In this document: positions 45,233-53,163 of the stretch, in pieces | How the letters are laid out: each line of letters opens with the position of its first letter | How positions within the stretch are numbered: position 1 is the first letter of the stretch | DNA from: Acidobacteriota bacterium | Lineage (GTDB): Bacteria; Acidobacteriota; Terriglobia; Terriglobales; Acidobacteriaceae | DNA: 64,000 nucleotides | NCBI GenBank assembly: GCA_021791875.1 | Contig: JAJYVU010000003.1 | Span: 1 to 64,000 of the forward strand | Direction of reading: 5' to 3' | Position numbers and translations under genes: made by a program | The notes under the pieces: generated by a model | The model's database searches: none | Seen by the model: the letters and a program-made list of their open reading frames with translations, nothing else | What the model was told of the DNA's origin: nothing

Positions 45233-45724
45233 TCAGGCCTTATCTGTCTCTTCGTGACGGCTCTCGCCTTCCAGCAGCTTGAGCGCGTGTGGCAGCAACG
45301 GCAGTACTGCCTTCAGTGAGGTTACGGCGCCCCGCGGACTGCCCGGCAGGTTTAAAATGACGGCCTGCCCCGCCGTTCCGCAAAAGCTGCGGCTCAATGC
45401 GGCAAAAATCGTCTCCTGCCGCCCCTCGGCGCGCATCAACTCCGCCACGCCTTCCAGTTCACGGTCACACAACTCCCGCGTCGCCTCTGGAGTTACATCC
45501 CGAGGGCTGATCCCCGTCCCTCCGGTCGTCACCACCAGCCGCGCCACCGCAAGCCCCTCGCGTACCGCCACCTGGATTGCCCCCACCTCATCCGGCGCCG
45601 TCCGCTCCAGCACGACGGCAAATCCAGCCTCCCGCAGCGCATCCGCCACCGCCGGACCGGACGCATCCTCGCGCTCGCCCCGGAAACACGAGTCGCTCAC
45701 CGTAATCACCGCCGCTGGAAGCAT
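45233..45724 (-). CDS. moaB: Molybdenum cofactor biosynthesis protein (MoaB/Mog type)
   Basis: 163 residues. A MogA/MoaB fold that adenylates molybdopterin before metal insertion. The signature VTTGGTGISPRDVTPEAT (from about residue 65) and the later NLPGSPRGAV are both present. AAAGGAA lies right before the ATG, and TACAAT lies a few bases further upstream as a likely -10. It may be Mog or MoaB; the family does not separate them cleanly at this resolution. Divergent from the TonB-like gene. Confidence 0.92.
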   Translation of the reverse strand: MLPAAVITVSDSCFRGEREDASGPAVADALREAGFAVVLERTAPDEVGAIQVAVREGLAVARLVVTTGGTGISPRDVTPEATRELCDRELEGVAELMRAEGRQETIFAALSRSFCGTAGQAVILNLPGSPRGAVTSLKAVLPLLPHALKLLEGESRHEETDKA

Positions 45725-45869
45725 TTCCTTTGATTGTACGGGTTGCTAGCCTTCTTCATTTCCTGTTCATTCGCCTCTGGAGAAAATGCCCACATAGATG
45801 AGAGAATGGCGAAAGGACTGATTTCCGGCGCAACGCCCGCCGGCGGAAGTCCAGCTGATTGTTTTCATA

Positions 45870-47000
45870 ATGCCCATCACTGAAGTCCCAACCAACGAGG
45901 CGCCACCGGAGCCACCTAAGTTCGGGTCCCGTAACAACCGTTACGGCGATCTCGATTCTGCGGACCTGCTCCACGTCATCGACGACCTGGAACAGGCCAA
46001 TTCCTGGGGCCGCGTCCGCGAGATGATCTGGATTTCGATCATCATTCACCTCCTCATCATCTGGTACATCGTTTATGGGCAGAAGTTCCTCCACCTTCCG
46101 GTCGTTCATGTCGTAACAGAACAGCAGCAGCTCAAACAGCACCCCAAGCAGCTCACTTATCTACAGCTGCCAAAGGATCTCCTCAAGCAGCCCAAGCCGA
46201 AGACCAACCGCATTTCCAATCAGAACCGCATCGCCGAGTCGCCGCACCCCATCAAGCAGCACAAGACCGCTGCCCAGATTGAGGCCATGCGCCGCGCCGG
46301 CCAGCAGATGCATGCGCCCCCGGCGCCGCACAGCAAACCCGCGCCCCAACAGCGGCCCACTCCGCAAATGCGCAAGGGACAACAGGCTCGCCAGGCGCAG
46401 CCGCATCCCACGCAGACCGCCCCGCATCCGCGCACGCCTCCGGCTCAACCGCTGCCAACCAATAACCTTTCCAAGCTGATGGCCCCTCAAAACCGGCCTC
46501 ACGTCCAGAACTTCCGCACCGGCAGCCTGTCTCCCGGCCAGCAGATTCAGGAAGCGCTCCGCGCCGCTTCGCAGGGCGGCTTCAATGGCGGTGGGGCGCC
46601 TTCCGGTAACAACGGCCTCAACGCACCCGATCAGCATCAAGGCATCCAGGGCAGCGTAGACATCCTCAGCAACACCATGGGCGTCGACTTCAGCCACTAT
46701 CTCCAGAAAGTCATCGCCGCCACCAAGCAAGCCTGGTACCCCATCATTCCTGACGAAGCCCGCCCACCGCTCAACAAGCAGGGCATCGTCGAAATTCGCT
46801 TCCGTATTTACCCCGACGGCAGCGTCCACGACATGCAACTCTACGGCCCCTCCGGCGACGTCGCCCTTGACCGCGCCGCCTGGGGCGGCATCACCGGCGC
46901 CACGCCTTATCCGCCCCTGCCCAAGCGGTTCAAGGGCCCATACCTTGAGCTGCAGTTCAACTTCCTCTACAACGAAAACCCAGACGATATGGGGAACTGA
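45870..47000 (+). CDS. TonB-like energy transducer protein
   Basis: 376 residues. One membrane segment (MIWISIIIHLLIIWYIVYG, about 52-70) with a cytoplasmic N terminus, a long Pro/Gln/His/Lys-rich periplasm-spanning linker (about 85-240), and a C-terminal TonB-like domain (residues 275-370) with GIVEIRFRIYPDGSVHDMQL. The function is to couple inner-membrane energy to outer-membrane receptors such as the TonB-dependent receptor at 59320. ExbB/ExbD are not in the window. The stop is 4 nt before a small membrane protein. Confidence 0.85.
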   Translation: MPITEVPTNEAPPEPPKFGSRNNRYGDLDSADLLHVIDDLEQANSWGRVREMIWISIIIHLLIIWYIVYGQKFLHLPVVHVVTEQQQLKQHPKQLTYLQLPKDLLKQPKPKTNRISNQNRIAESPHPIKQHKTAAQIEAMRRAGQQMHAPPAPHSKPAPQQRPTPQMRKGQQARQAQPHPTQTAPHPRTPPAQPLPTNNLSKLMAPQNRPHVQNFRTGSLSPGQQIQEALRAASQGGFNGGGAPSGNNGLNAPDQHQGIQGSVDILSNTMGVDFSHYLQKVIAATKQAWYPIIPDEARPPLNKQGIVEIRFRIYPDGSVHDMQLYGPSGDVALDRAAWGGITGATPYPPLPKRFKGPYLELQFNFLYNENPDDMGN

Positions 47001-47004
47001 TCTC

Positions 47005-47190
47005 ATGCCGGACTCTCAGCGCCAATCCGCGCCGAAGTCCGGCACCCACAATGCACGACCATCCCCCACTCGCTTCCAGCGCATGCAGATTCGCGGCCTC
47101 GTCCTGCTTGCCCTGCTGCTCCTGCTGCTCGCATTTCTCCGTGCCGACAAGCATGCCCTCTTCGCGCCCGGCTGGTGGCGCATTGGGTGA
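47005..47190 (+). CDS. Small single-pass membrane protein
   Basis: 61 residues. A polar basic N terminus (residues 1-27) is followed by one membrane segment (IRGLVLLALLLLLLAFLRA) and a short tail ending PGWWRIG. GGGGAA lies upstream. It starts 4 nt after the TonB-like stop, and its own TGA overlaps the miaA ATG by one base (TGATG), so it sits in a coupled TonB-miaA unit. Function unknown. Confidence 0.7.
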   Translation: MPDSQRQSAPKSGTHNARPSPTRFQRMQIRGLVLLALLLLLLAFLRADKHALFAPGWWRIG

Positions 47191-48158
47191 TGCCCCTCGC
47201 CGCACCACCTGATCCGCTGCTGGTTCTGCTCCTCGGTCCCACCGCCAGCGGCAAAACCGCGCTGTCTCTCGCCCTCGCCCAGCGTTTCCATGGGGAAATC
47301 GTCAGCTGCGACTCCGTCGCCGTCTACCGCGACTGCGAAATCGGCGCCGCCAAGCCCACCACTGCCGAGCGCGCCCAGATCCCGCACCACCTCCTCGACG
47401 TCTTTTCCCCCGCGGAAACCTGCTCTGCCGGCGACTACAGCCGCCTCGCGCGCCGCGCCATTGCGGAAATCACCTCCCGCAACCACCTCCCCATCGTCAC
47501 CGGCGGCACCGGATTCTACCTTCGCGCCCTCACGGACGGCCTTTTCCCCGGCCCTCCCCGTTCCAGCGAAATCCGCACCCGGCTCAGCCGCAGCGCCCAG
47601 CGCCACACGTCCGGCTGGCTGCACCGCATGCTCACGCGCCTCGACCCCGCGGCCGCAGCGCGCATCCACGCCAACGACACTCCCAAACTCATCCGCGCAA
47701 TTGAGGTCTGCCTCGCTGCGCGCCAGCCCATCACCACCGCTTGGGAATCCGGCCGCGACCCGCTCACCGGTTACCGCCTCCTGCGCATCGGCCTCAATCC
47801 TCCCCGGGCCGCGCTCTACGACCGCATCAATACGCGCGCCCGCGCCATGTTCGATCAGGAGCTCGTCGAAGAAACCCGTTCTCTCATCGCCACCTACGGT
47901 GACTCCATCCCCGTCCTTGACGCGCTCGGATACCGCCAGGCCCGTCAGTTTCTCCAGGGCGAACTCACCCGCGACCAGGCCATCGCAGCTGCCCAGCAGG
48001 GGCATCGAAACTACGCAAAGCGCCAGCTCACCTGGTTTCGCCGTGAACCAGATGTCCACTGGCTCTCCGGCTTCGGCGACCAGCCAGAAATTCTCGCCGC
48101 CGCAAAATGTCTCATTTCTGAAAGACTAGACAAACATCTCGCAAGTCATTCCAGCTGA
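47190..48158 (+). CDS. miaA: tRNA dimethylallyltransferase
   Basis: 322 residues. It transfers dimethylallyl to the N6 of A37 in tRNAs reading codons that start with U. P-loop GPTASGKT at residues 16-23, CDSVAVYRDCEIGAAKPT, the IPHHLLDV motif, TGGTGFYLRAL and the C-terminal LGYRQARQFLQGELTRDQA and RNYAKRQLTWFRRE are all typical. ATG 47190 overlaps the upstream stop in TGATG; GTG 47175 would add five residues. Confidence 0.97.
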   Translation: MPLAAPPDPLLVLLLGPTASGKTALSLALAQRFHGEIVSCDSVAVYRDCEIGAAKPTTAERAQIPHHLLDVFSPAETCSAGDYSRLARRAIAEITSRNHLPIVTGGTGFYLRALTDGLFPGPPRSSEIRTRLSRSAQRHTSGWLHRMLTRLDPAAAARIHANDTPKLIRAIEVCLAARQPITTAWESGRDPLTGYRLLRIGLNPPRAALYDRINTRARAMFDQELVEETRSLIATYGDSIPVLDALGYRQARQFLQGELTRDQAIAAAQQGHRNYAKRQLTWFRREPDVHWLSGFGDQPEILAAAKCLISERLDKHLASHSS

Positions 48159-48179
48159 TTCCAAGAGAAAAAGGTAACT

Positions 48180-49688
48180 GTGACGGACTTCTATTCCCGC
48201 CTCTGCCGTATTTGTTTTCCCTCGCAGCGCACTCCCTGGCCCCTGATCGCGCTCCTCACCATAGCCGTTCTATTCGTGCAGGGATACCATCCCTATGCCA
48301 ACGATGCAGGCATCTACGTCGCCGGCATCCGCAAACTCGTCGATCCCGGCCTCTACCGCCCGGACGCGCCCTTCATCGTCTCCCACACCCACCTCTCCAT
48401 CTTTGCCCCCCTGCTTGCGACCTTCATCCGCCTCACCCACGCGGGCTTCGCCTGGACACTCCTCGCCGTTTACCTCCTCGCCGCTGCGCTCTTTCTCTAC
48501 GCCAGTTGGCTGCTCGCCACGCGTCTCTTCACTTCGAATGCCGCGCGTTTCGGTGCGCTCTTCATGGCCGCCGCGCTCTATTCCCTGCCCGTTGCAGGAA
48601 CCGCGCTCTACGTCATGGACCCCTATCTCACGGCCCGTTCTCTCACCACCCCCATCGGGTTGCTCGCCGTGGTCGCCGCCCTCGACCGCCGCTACGCCCT
48701 CACCACCTTCTGGATCGTACTTTCGTTCCTCGTCCATCCGCTCATGGCCGCCTATGCCTTTGCATTCGTCACCGTCATGATTGCATTTGACCGCGCGCGC
48801 CCCCGCATTGCCATCGCACTCTGCGCGTCTGGTCCGGTCGCTGCCGCCATTGCCGACTTCATTGTCCGCCATCAGCCCATCTCTCCCGGTTATCGCGAGG
48901 CAGCCCTCCAGCCCGCGCACCGATTTCTCTTCCTCCATCTCTGGAGACCCTACGAAATCGCCGGAGCGATAATTCCCCTTATCCTTTTCGCCTTCGCCGC
49001 GCGGCGTATCGGCTGGAGTACCCGTTTCGGCTCCATCACCCTCACCGCCATTGCCACCGGAATCTCCAGCCTCATCATCGCGGCCTTTTTCGTGCCCGTT
49101 CATGGCCCCTATCTGCTCGTTCCCTTGCAGGTCATGCGCATCAACCACATCATTTACGCCATCGGACTCGTACTCTTCGGCGCCCTCATCGGCTACTACT
49201 CCACGCACCGCCGCTGGCTTGCGCCTGCATTTTTTCTGGCTGCCTTCACCGGAATGGCCATCGCCGCCTCACTTACCTTCCCGGGCTGCCGCCGCGTTGA
49301 GTGGCCGGGCCTCACCCCCGAAAACCCATGGTCTCAGGCCTTCCTCTGGATACGCACTCACACGCCCCGCAACGCCGTCTTCGCCTTTACTCCGCGCCTT
49401 GTGAATCTGCCCCTCGAAGATGAGCAGGGCTTCCGCGTCTTCTCCGAGCGCAGTCAGCTCGCCGACGACAAGGACGCAGGCGATGTCACTGTCTTCCCCA
49501 GCCTCGCTCCGCTCTGGGCGCGCGAACGCCATGCCACCGCCGGCATCAACCACGAATCCGACGCCCAGCGCCTCGCACGGCTCAGACCATTCGGCGTCAC
49601 CTGGATTCTCCTCGCACCCAACGCCAAAACCCACTTCCCCTGCCCCTACCACAACAGCGTCACCAAGGTTTGTCGCCTCCTCCCCTGA
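48180..49688 (+). CDS. Polytopic membrane protein, GT-C glycosyltransferase-like
   Basis: 502 residues with about ten membrane segments and a C-terminal soluble part of about 120 residues. The early acidic loop (GYHPYANDAGIYVAGIRKLV) resembles the first periplasmic loop of GT-C enzymes using lipid-linked sugars, where Asp is catalytic; the assignment is tentative. The C-terminal part has GFRVFSERSQLADDKDAGDV and ends in VCRLLP. The start is GTG 48180, with AAGG upstream. It lies 21 nt after miaA and is probably in the same transcript. A terminator follows. Confidence 0.7.
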   Translation: MTDFYSRLCRICFPSQRTPWPLIALLTIAVLFVQGYHPYANDAGIYVAGIRKLVDPGLYRPDAPFIVSHTHLSIFAPLLATFIRLTHAGFAWTLLAVYLLAAALFLYASWLLATRLFTSNAARFGALFMAAALYSLPVAGTALYVMDPYLTARSLTTPIGLLAVVAALDRRYALTTFWIVLSFLVHPLMAAYAFAFVTVMIAFDRARPRIAIALCASGPVAAAIADFIVRHQPISPGYREAALQPAHRFLFLHLWRPYEIAGAIIPLILFAFAARRIGWSTRFGSITLTAIATGISSLIIAAFFVPVHGPYLLVPLQVMRINHIIYAIGLVLFGALIGYYSTHRRWLAPAFFLAAFTGMAIAASLTFPGCRRVEWPGLTPENPWSQAFLWIRTHTPRNAVFAFTPRLVNLPLEDEQGFRVFSERSQLADDKDAGDVTVFPSLAPLWARERHATAGINHESDAQRLARLRPFGVTWILLAPNAKTHFPCPYHNSVTKVCRLLP

Positions 49689-49711
49689 CCTTTCCGCACG
49701 CAAAAAACAAC

Positions 49712-49734
49712 AGGCCGGAGCATCGCTCCGGCCT
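49712..49734 (+). terminator. Rho-independent terminator
   Basis: AGGCCGGAGC-ATC-GCTCCGGCCT followed by TCGCTTTT. It ends the tonB-miaA-membrane protein unit and faces the convergent 49759-50757 gene. Confidence 0.75.
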
Positions 49735-49758
49735 TCGCTTTTGCAGGTCCCTCTTGGC

Positions 49759-50757
49759 CTATTTCACCGTCAGCGCGATGCACACCGCGCCCGTGCAATT
49801 CGAACTGGTGGACGTCGCCTGCTCCACGCTTGTGCCGTTCGACGAATACGCCGACACCACCACCGAGAACGTCCCCGACGGCGTCCCGAAATTCGGGAAC
49901 GGCTTGTGCAGCAGGTATCCATAGCGCGCTCCGCACGCTGTCAGCCCAGCGCTGCATACCGCCAGCAGCGCCACCAGACCCAGCATCCGCAGTGCGTTGC
50001 CGTGCTTGCGCCGCAGCGCGAACACGCCGAACAGCGCGATCCCTCCCGGCAGCAGAAACGCCAGGTAAGCCGTGCCGCTCCGGTGGAAGGGCATTCCCGC
50101 GGGCGTCATATTCTTTGATACGCCCGAATGGGCCATCGTCTGGATCTGCAACGTGCTGGTCGCAGATCCGTTCGCCTTCGGTTCCACGGACACCGGCGTA
50201 AACGTACAGGTGGCGTGCGACGGCAGACTCGAGCACGAAAGGTCCACCGTGCCGTCAAAGCCATTCACCGAATTCACCGTCAGTTGAATCGATGCGAAGC
50301 TTCCTGCCGTCACCGTCGCCGACGTGGGGCTCGCCGTTACATTGAAGCTCGGCACCGTCGAGGTCGTACTCGGGTTCGCAGCTGCTACCGGGGAAGACTC
50401 CGATGCCACATAGTCTGTCGTCGCCGGATGATACACCGCCGTCACCTGGTTCACGCCCGGCGGCAGCGAGCTCACCGTCAGCCACGCTCTCCCATTCTCT
50501 ACAAACGCCGAACCCAGCGAACCTTTCGCCGTCTCAAAGCTCACGGAACCGGTCTCCAGCGGCGCGCTCGTCAGGTCCGAAACCCGCGCCGAAAACGTCA
50601 GCTTCCCGTTCTGCGCACTCGTATCCAGTTGGGTCCGGGTCACCTGCTGCGCGTGGGCAGCCGTGTACGAAAGGAGCATCAGAATCGTCAGAAGCGCTGT
50701 CGTAAACTTCGCGCCCCACTTGCGCTCTTCAGCGCCCTCAAAAAACTGCCGAATCAT
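49759..50757 (-). CDS. Exported Ig-repeat membrane protein
   Basis: 332 residues from ATG 50757 (GTG 50781 alternative). Signal peptide (LLTILMLLSYTAAHAQ); a first Ig-like domain (about 30-130), a second with FDGTVDLSCSSLPSHATCTF (about 140-205), then a hydrophobic segment (YLAFLLPGGIALFGVFAL), a basic linker (RRKHGNALR), a second hydrophobic segment ending TACG, and a short beta tail ending IALTVK. The same C-terminal plan is seen in the 1505-residue protein at 11895. Probably surface-exposed and membrane-anchored; function unknown. Confidence 0.75.
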   Translation of the reverse strand: MIRQFFEGAEERKWGAKFTTALLTILMLLSYTAAHAQQVTRTQLDTSAQNGKLTFSARVSDLTSAPLETGSVSFETAKGSLGSAFVENGRAWLTVSSLPPGVNQVTAVYHPATTDYVASESSPVAAANPSTTSTVPSFNVTASPTSATVTAGSFASIQLTVNSVNGFDGTVDLSCSSLPSHATCTFTPVSVEPKANGSATSTLQIQTMAHSGVSKNMTPAGMPFHRSGTAYLAFLLPGGIALFGVFALRRKHGNALRMLGLVALLAVCSAGLTACGARYGYLLHKPFPNFGTPSGTFSVVVSAYSSNGTSVEQATSTSSNCTGAVCIALTVK

Positions 50758-50914
50758 TCGTAAAATCTCTGCTTCCTGCACCGCGTAGAGTTGTCTGCCC
50801 GTATTGTATACGGGCGGCCATGCGCCGGGCTCGCCCCCGCCTCATCCTTGCATCATAAAACGTCGCCAATCCCATGCCCAGCCTTTGTTTATGACCCCTT
50901 TTGTCCAGTTGCGG

Positions 50915-50920
50915 TACGAT
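50915..50920 (+). promoter_or_regulatory. -10-like hexamer before kbl
   Basis: TACGAT ends 8 nt before the kbl ATG with no Shine-Dalgarno between, which fits a near-leaderless start. The -35 is not clear. Confidence 0.25.
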
Positions 50921-50928
50921 ATCCCGTT

Positions 50929-52143
50929 ATGGCTAACACTCTATCCGAGCGCCCGCAACTCCGTTACCTCACCGATCAGCTCGACGAACTCCGCCGCAAA
51001 GGCACCCATTTCCGCCTCCGCATCCTCGACGACATTCAGGCACCCGTCTGCACCTACGACGGTAAGCACGTTATCAACCTCGCCTCCAACAACTACCTCG
51101 GCCTTTGCGACCACCCCAAACTCCGCGAGGCCGCCATCCAGGCCATCAAAGACTACGGCGTCGGCTCCGGCGCTGTCCGCACCATCGCCGGCACCATGAA
51201 AATCCACATGGAGCTCGAAGAAAAAATCGCCCGCTTCAAAAATGTCGAAGCCTGCGTCGTCTTCCAGAGCGGCTTCACCGCCAACGCCGGAACCGTCTCC
51301 GCCATCCTCGGCAAGGAAGACTTCATCATCTCCGACGAGCTCAACCACGCCTCCATCATCGACGGCGCTCGCCTCTCACGAGCCAAAATCAAGGTCTTCC
51401 GCCACAAAGATGTCGCCCACGCCGAAGAACTCCTCAAGGAAGTCGCCAACGAGCCCGGCCATAAGCTCATCATCACCGATGGCGTCTTCTCCATGGACGG
51501 CGACATCGGCCCCGTCGACAAGCTCTGCGACCTCGCCGAAAAGTACGGCGCCATCATGATGGTCGACGACGCCCACGCCTCCGGCGTCCTCGGACGCAAC
51601 GGCCGCGGCTCCGTCGATCACTTCCACTGCCACGGACGCGTCGACGTCCAGGTCGGCACACTCTCCAAGGCTATCGGCGCCCTCGGCGGCTACGTCTGCG
51701 GCTCCAAAGATCTCATCGACTACCTCTACCATCGCGCGCGCCCGTTCCTTTTCTCCACCTCGCATCCGCCATCGGTCGCCGCCACCTGCATCGCCGCCTT
51801 TGACATTCTTGAGAACGAGCCCGAACGCATCCAGCGCCTATGGGACAACACCCGCTACTTCAAAGAGCAGCTCACCGCCGCCGGCTTCGACACCGGGGGC
51901 CGCACCACACCCGCCAGCGAAACCCCCATCACCCCCATCATCATCGGCGACGGCCGTCTCACCATGGACTTTTCCCGCGCCCTCTTCGACGCGGGCGTCA
52001 TGGCCACCGGCATCGCCTTCCCCACCGTCCCGGAAGGCAAAGCCCGCATCCGCACCATCATGACCAGCGAGCACAACCGCGCCCAGCTCGATCAGGCCCT
52101 CGACATCATCGTCAAAACCGCGAAGCAGCTCTCCATCCTCTGA
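50929..52143 (+). CDS. kbl: Glycine C-acetyltransferase (2-amino-3-ketobutyrate CoA ligase)
   Basis: 404 residues of the alpha-oxoamine synthase family. It joins or splits glycine and acetyl-CoA to or from 2-amino-3-ketobutyrate in threonine breakdown. PLP sites: VDDAHASGVLG (Asp214) and Lys247 in VGTLSKAIGALGGY. INLASNNYLGLCDHPKL, GSGAVRTIAGTMKIHMELE and SGFTANAGTVSAILGKEDFI are typical. The related BioF cannot be fully excluded, but the length and the DLIDYLYHRARPFLFSTSHP region favour Kbl. The partner tdh is not present. ATG 50929 is chosen; upstream in-frame codons have no domain content. Confidence 0.92.
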   Translation: MANTLSERPQLRYLTDQLDELRRKGTHFRLRILDDIQAPVCTYDGKHVINLASNNYLGLCDHPKLREAAIQAIKDYGVGSGAVRTIAGTMKIHMELEEKIARFKNVEACVVFQSGFTANAGTVSAILGKEDFIISDELNHASIIDGARLSRAKIKVFRHKDVAHAEELLKEVANEPGHKLIITDGVFSMDGDIGPVDKLCDLAEKYGAIMMVDDAHASGVLGRNGRGSVDHFHCHGRVDVQVGTLSKAIGALGGYVCGSKDLIDYLYHRARPFLFSTSHPPSVAATCIAAFDILENEPERIQRLWDNTRYFKEQLTAAGFDTGGRTTPASETPITPIIIGDGRLTMDFSRALFDAGVMATGIAFPTVPEGKARIRTIMTSEHNRAQLDQALDIIVKTAKQLSIL

Positions 52144-52157
52144 TCACAACCACACGC

Positions 52158-52210
52158 CGGGATGTCCCATTCAAGCCAGCTGTTTGCTGGCTTGAGTGGG
52201 CTGAGGGTCC
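52158..52210 (+). repeat. GGTGCCCCA-type dispersed palindromic repeat
   Basis: CCGGGATGTCCCA, then TTCAAGCCAGC / GCTGGCTTGA arms, then GTGGGCTGAGGGT. It lies between the convergent kbl and ICMT-like genes. Related to copies at 7996, 28059, 41817 and 41863. Confidence 0.7.
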
Positions 52211-52232
52211 AACGCGGGGTGAGACCAGTCCC

Positions 52233-52943
52233 TCAATACACAAACGGAATCAGCTTCTTCGTCCGTCGTGCATACTTTTCAAATTCCTGCCCGTAGTGCC
52301 CGCGCAGATGCGCATCCAGCATCGGAACATTCACAAACACAAAACCCGCCAGCATCACCACCGGAATCGCTGCGCTCACCCACACCCCGGTCATCAGGCA
52401 AAGCCCTGAAAACAAGATCAGATCGCCCAGATAATTCGGGTGCCGCGTGTACCGGAACCAACTCCCCGTGTATAGCCGCCCACGATGCTTCGGCTGTTCT
52501 TTCCACACATGCCGGGTCCATTCGGACTGCGTATGCATCCACGAGCCAAAGGCAAACAGTACCACCCCGATGACCAGCCCTGCGCCGGCCCCGTGCTGAT
52601 TCCTGCCGCCGGTTAAAACCAGCAACAGAAAGATAACCAGCAGCCAGGGCGCAACCGTAAAGACTTCCTTCCAGCTCACTCCACGTTTCAGAAACACAAA
52701 CTCTGTCAGCAATAGACGAAGGCAATACACCGTCAGACAAATCGCCAGTATCCATCGCCGCGCAGGATTCCCCGCCTGCCAGCTCTGTCCAAACCAAACT
52801 CCCGCCTGGCCGATACCGCCCGCTATCAGCAGCCACCACGCCACGGCGAGCCACGTCAACCCGCACACAGCCAGCACCACGCGCTGCGCCCTGCTCGCCG
52901 TCTTCAACCCATACATCTTCTGCTGTACCGAATCCGAAGCCAT
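52233..52943 (-). CDS. DUF1295/ICMT-like membrane protein
   Basis: 236 residues with about five membrane segments. The C-terminal signature GRLYTGSWFRYTRHPNYLGD matches the SAM-dependent isoprenylcysteine methyltransferase/steroid-reductase-like (DUF1295) group, in which Arg-His-Pro-x-Tyr is conserved. It may methylate or reduce a small or lipid substrate in the membrane. The start is ATG 52943, with GGGAGG upstream; a longer upstream frame has no support. Confidence 0.8.
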   Translation of the reverse strand: MASDSVQQKMYGLKTASRAQRVVLAVCGLTWLAVAWWLLIAGGIGQAGVWFGQSWQAGNPARRWILAICLTVYCLRLLLTEFVFLKRGVSWKEVFTVAPWLLVIFLLLVLTGGRNQHGAGAGLVIGVVLFAFGSWMHTQSEWTRHVWKEQPKHRGRLYTGSWFRYTRHPNYLGDLILFSGLCLMTGVWVSAAIPVVMLAGFVFVNVPMLDAHLRGHYGQEFEKYARRTKKLIPFVY

Positions 52944-53025
52944 CACCACCTCCCTGATCCGCTGTGCACAGCGCCCTTCGCGCCGGCGCCGGTGAAATTC
53001 CGCATCCTTACTTTGCGCCAAAGAA

Positions 53026-53051
53026 AAAGCCACCCGCCTCCGAGTGGCTTT
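53026..53051 (-). terminator. Terminator of the M13 peptidase gene
   Basis: AAAGCCAC / GTGGCTTT; on the minus strand it runs into TTTTCTTTGG. It lies about 110 nt after the peptidase stop. Confidence 0.65.
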
Positions 53052-53163
53052 CTTCCCTGCTCACTCATAAAGTAGTGCGCGAAGCTGCGGACACCCCTCA
53101 CGCACCGGGCCAACGAGAGACTGCAAGGCGCGCAACGGGCGCGGTTCGCTGGCCGCGCGACAT

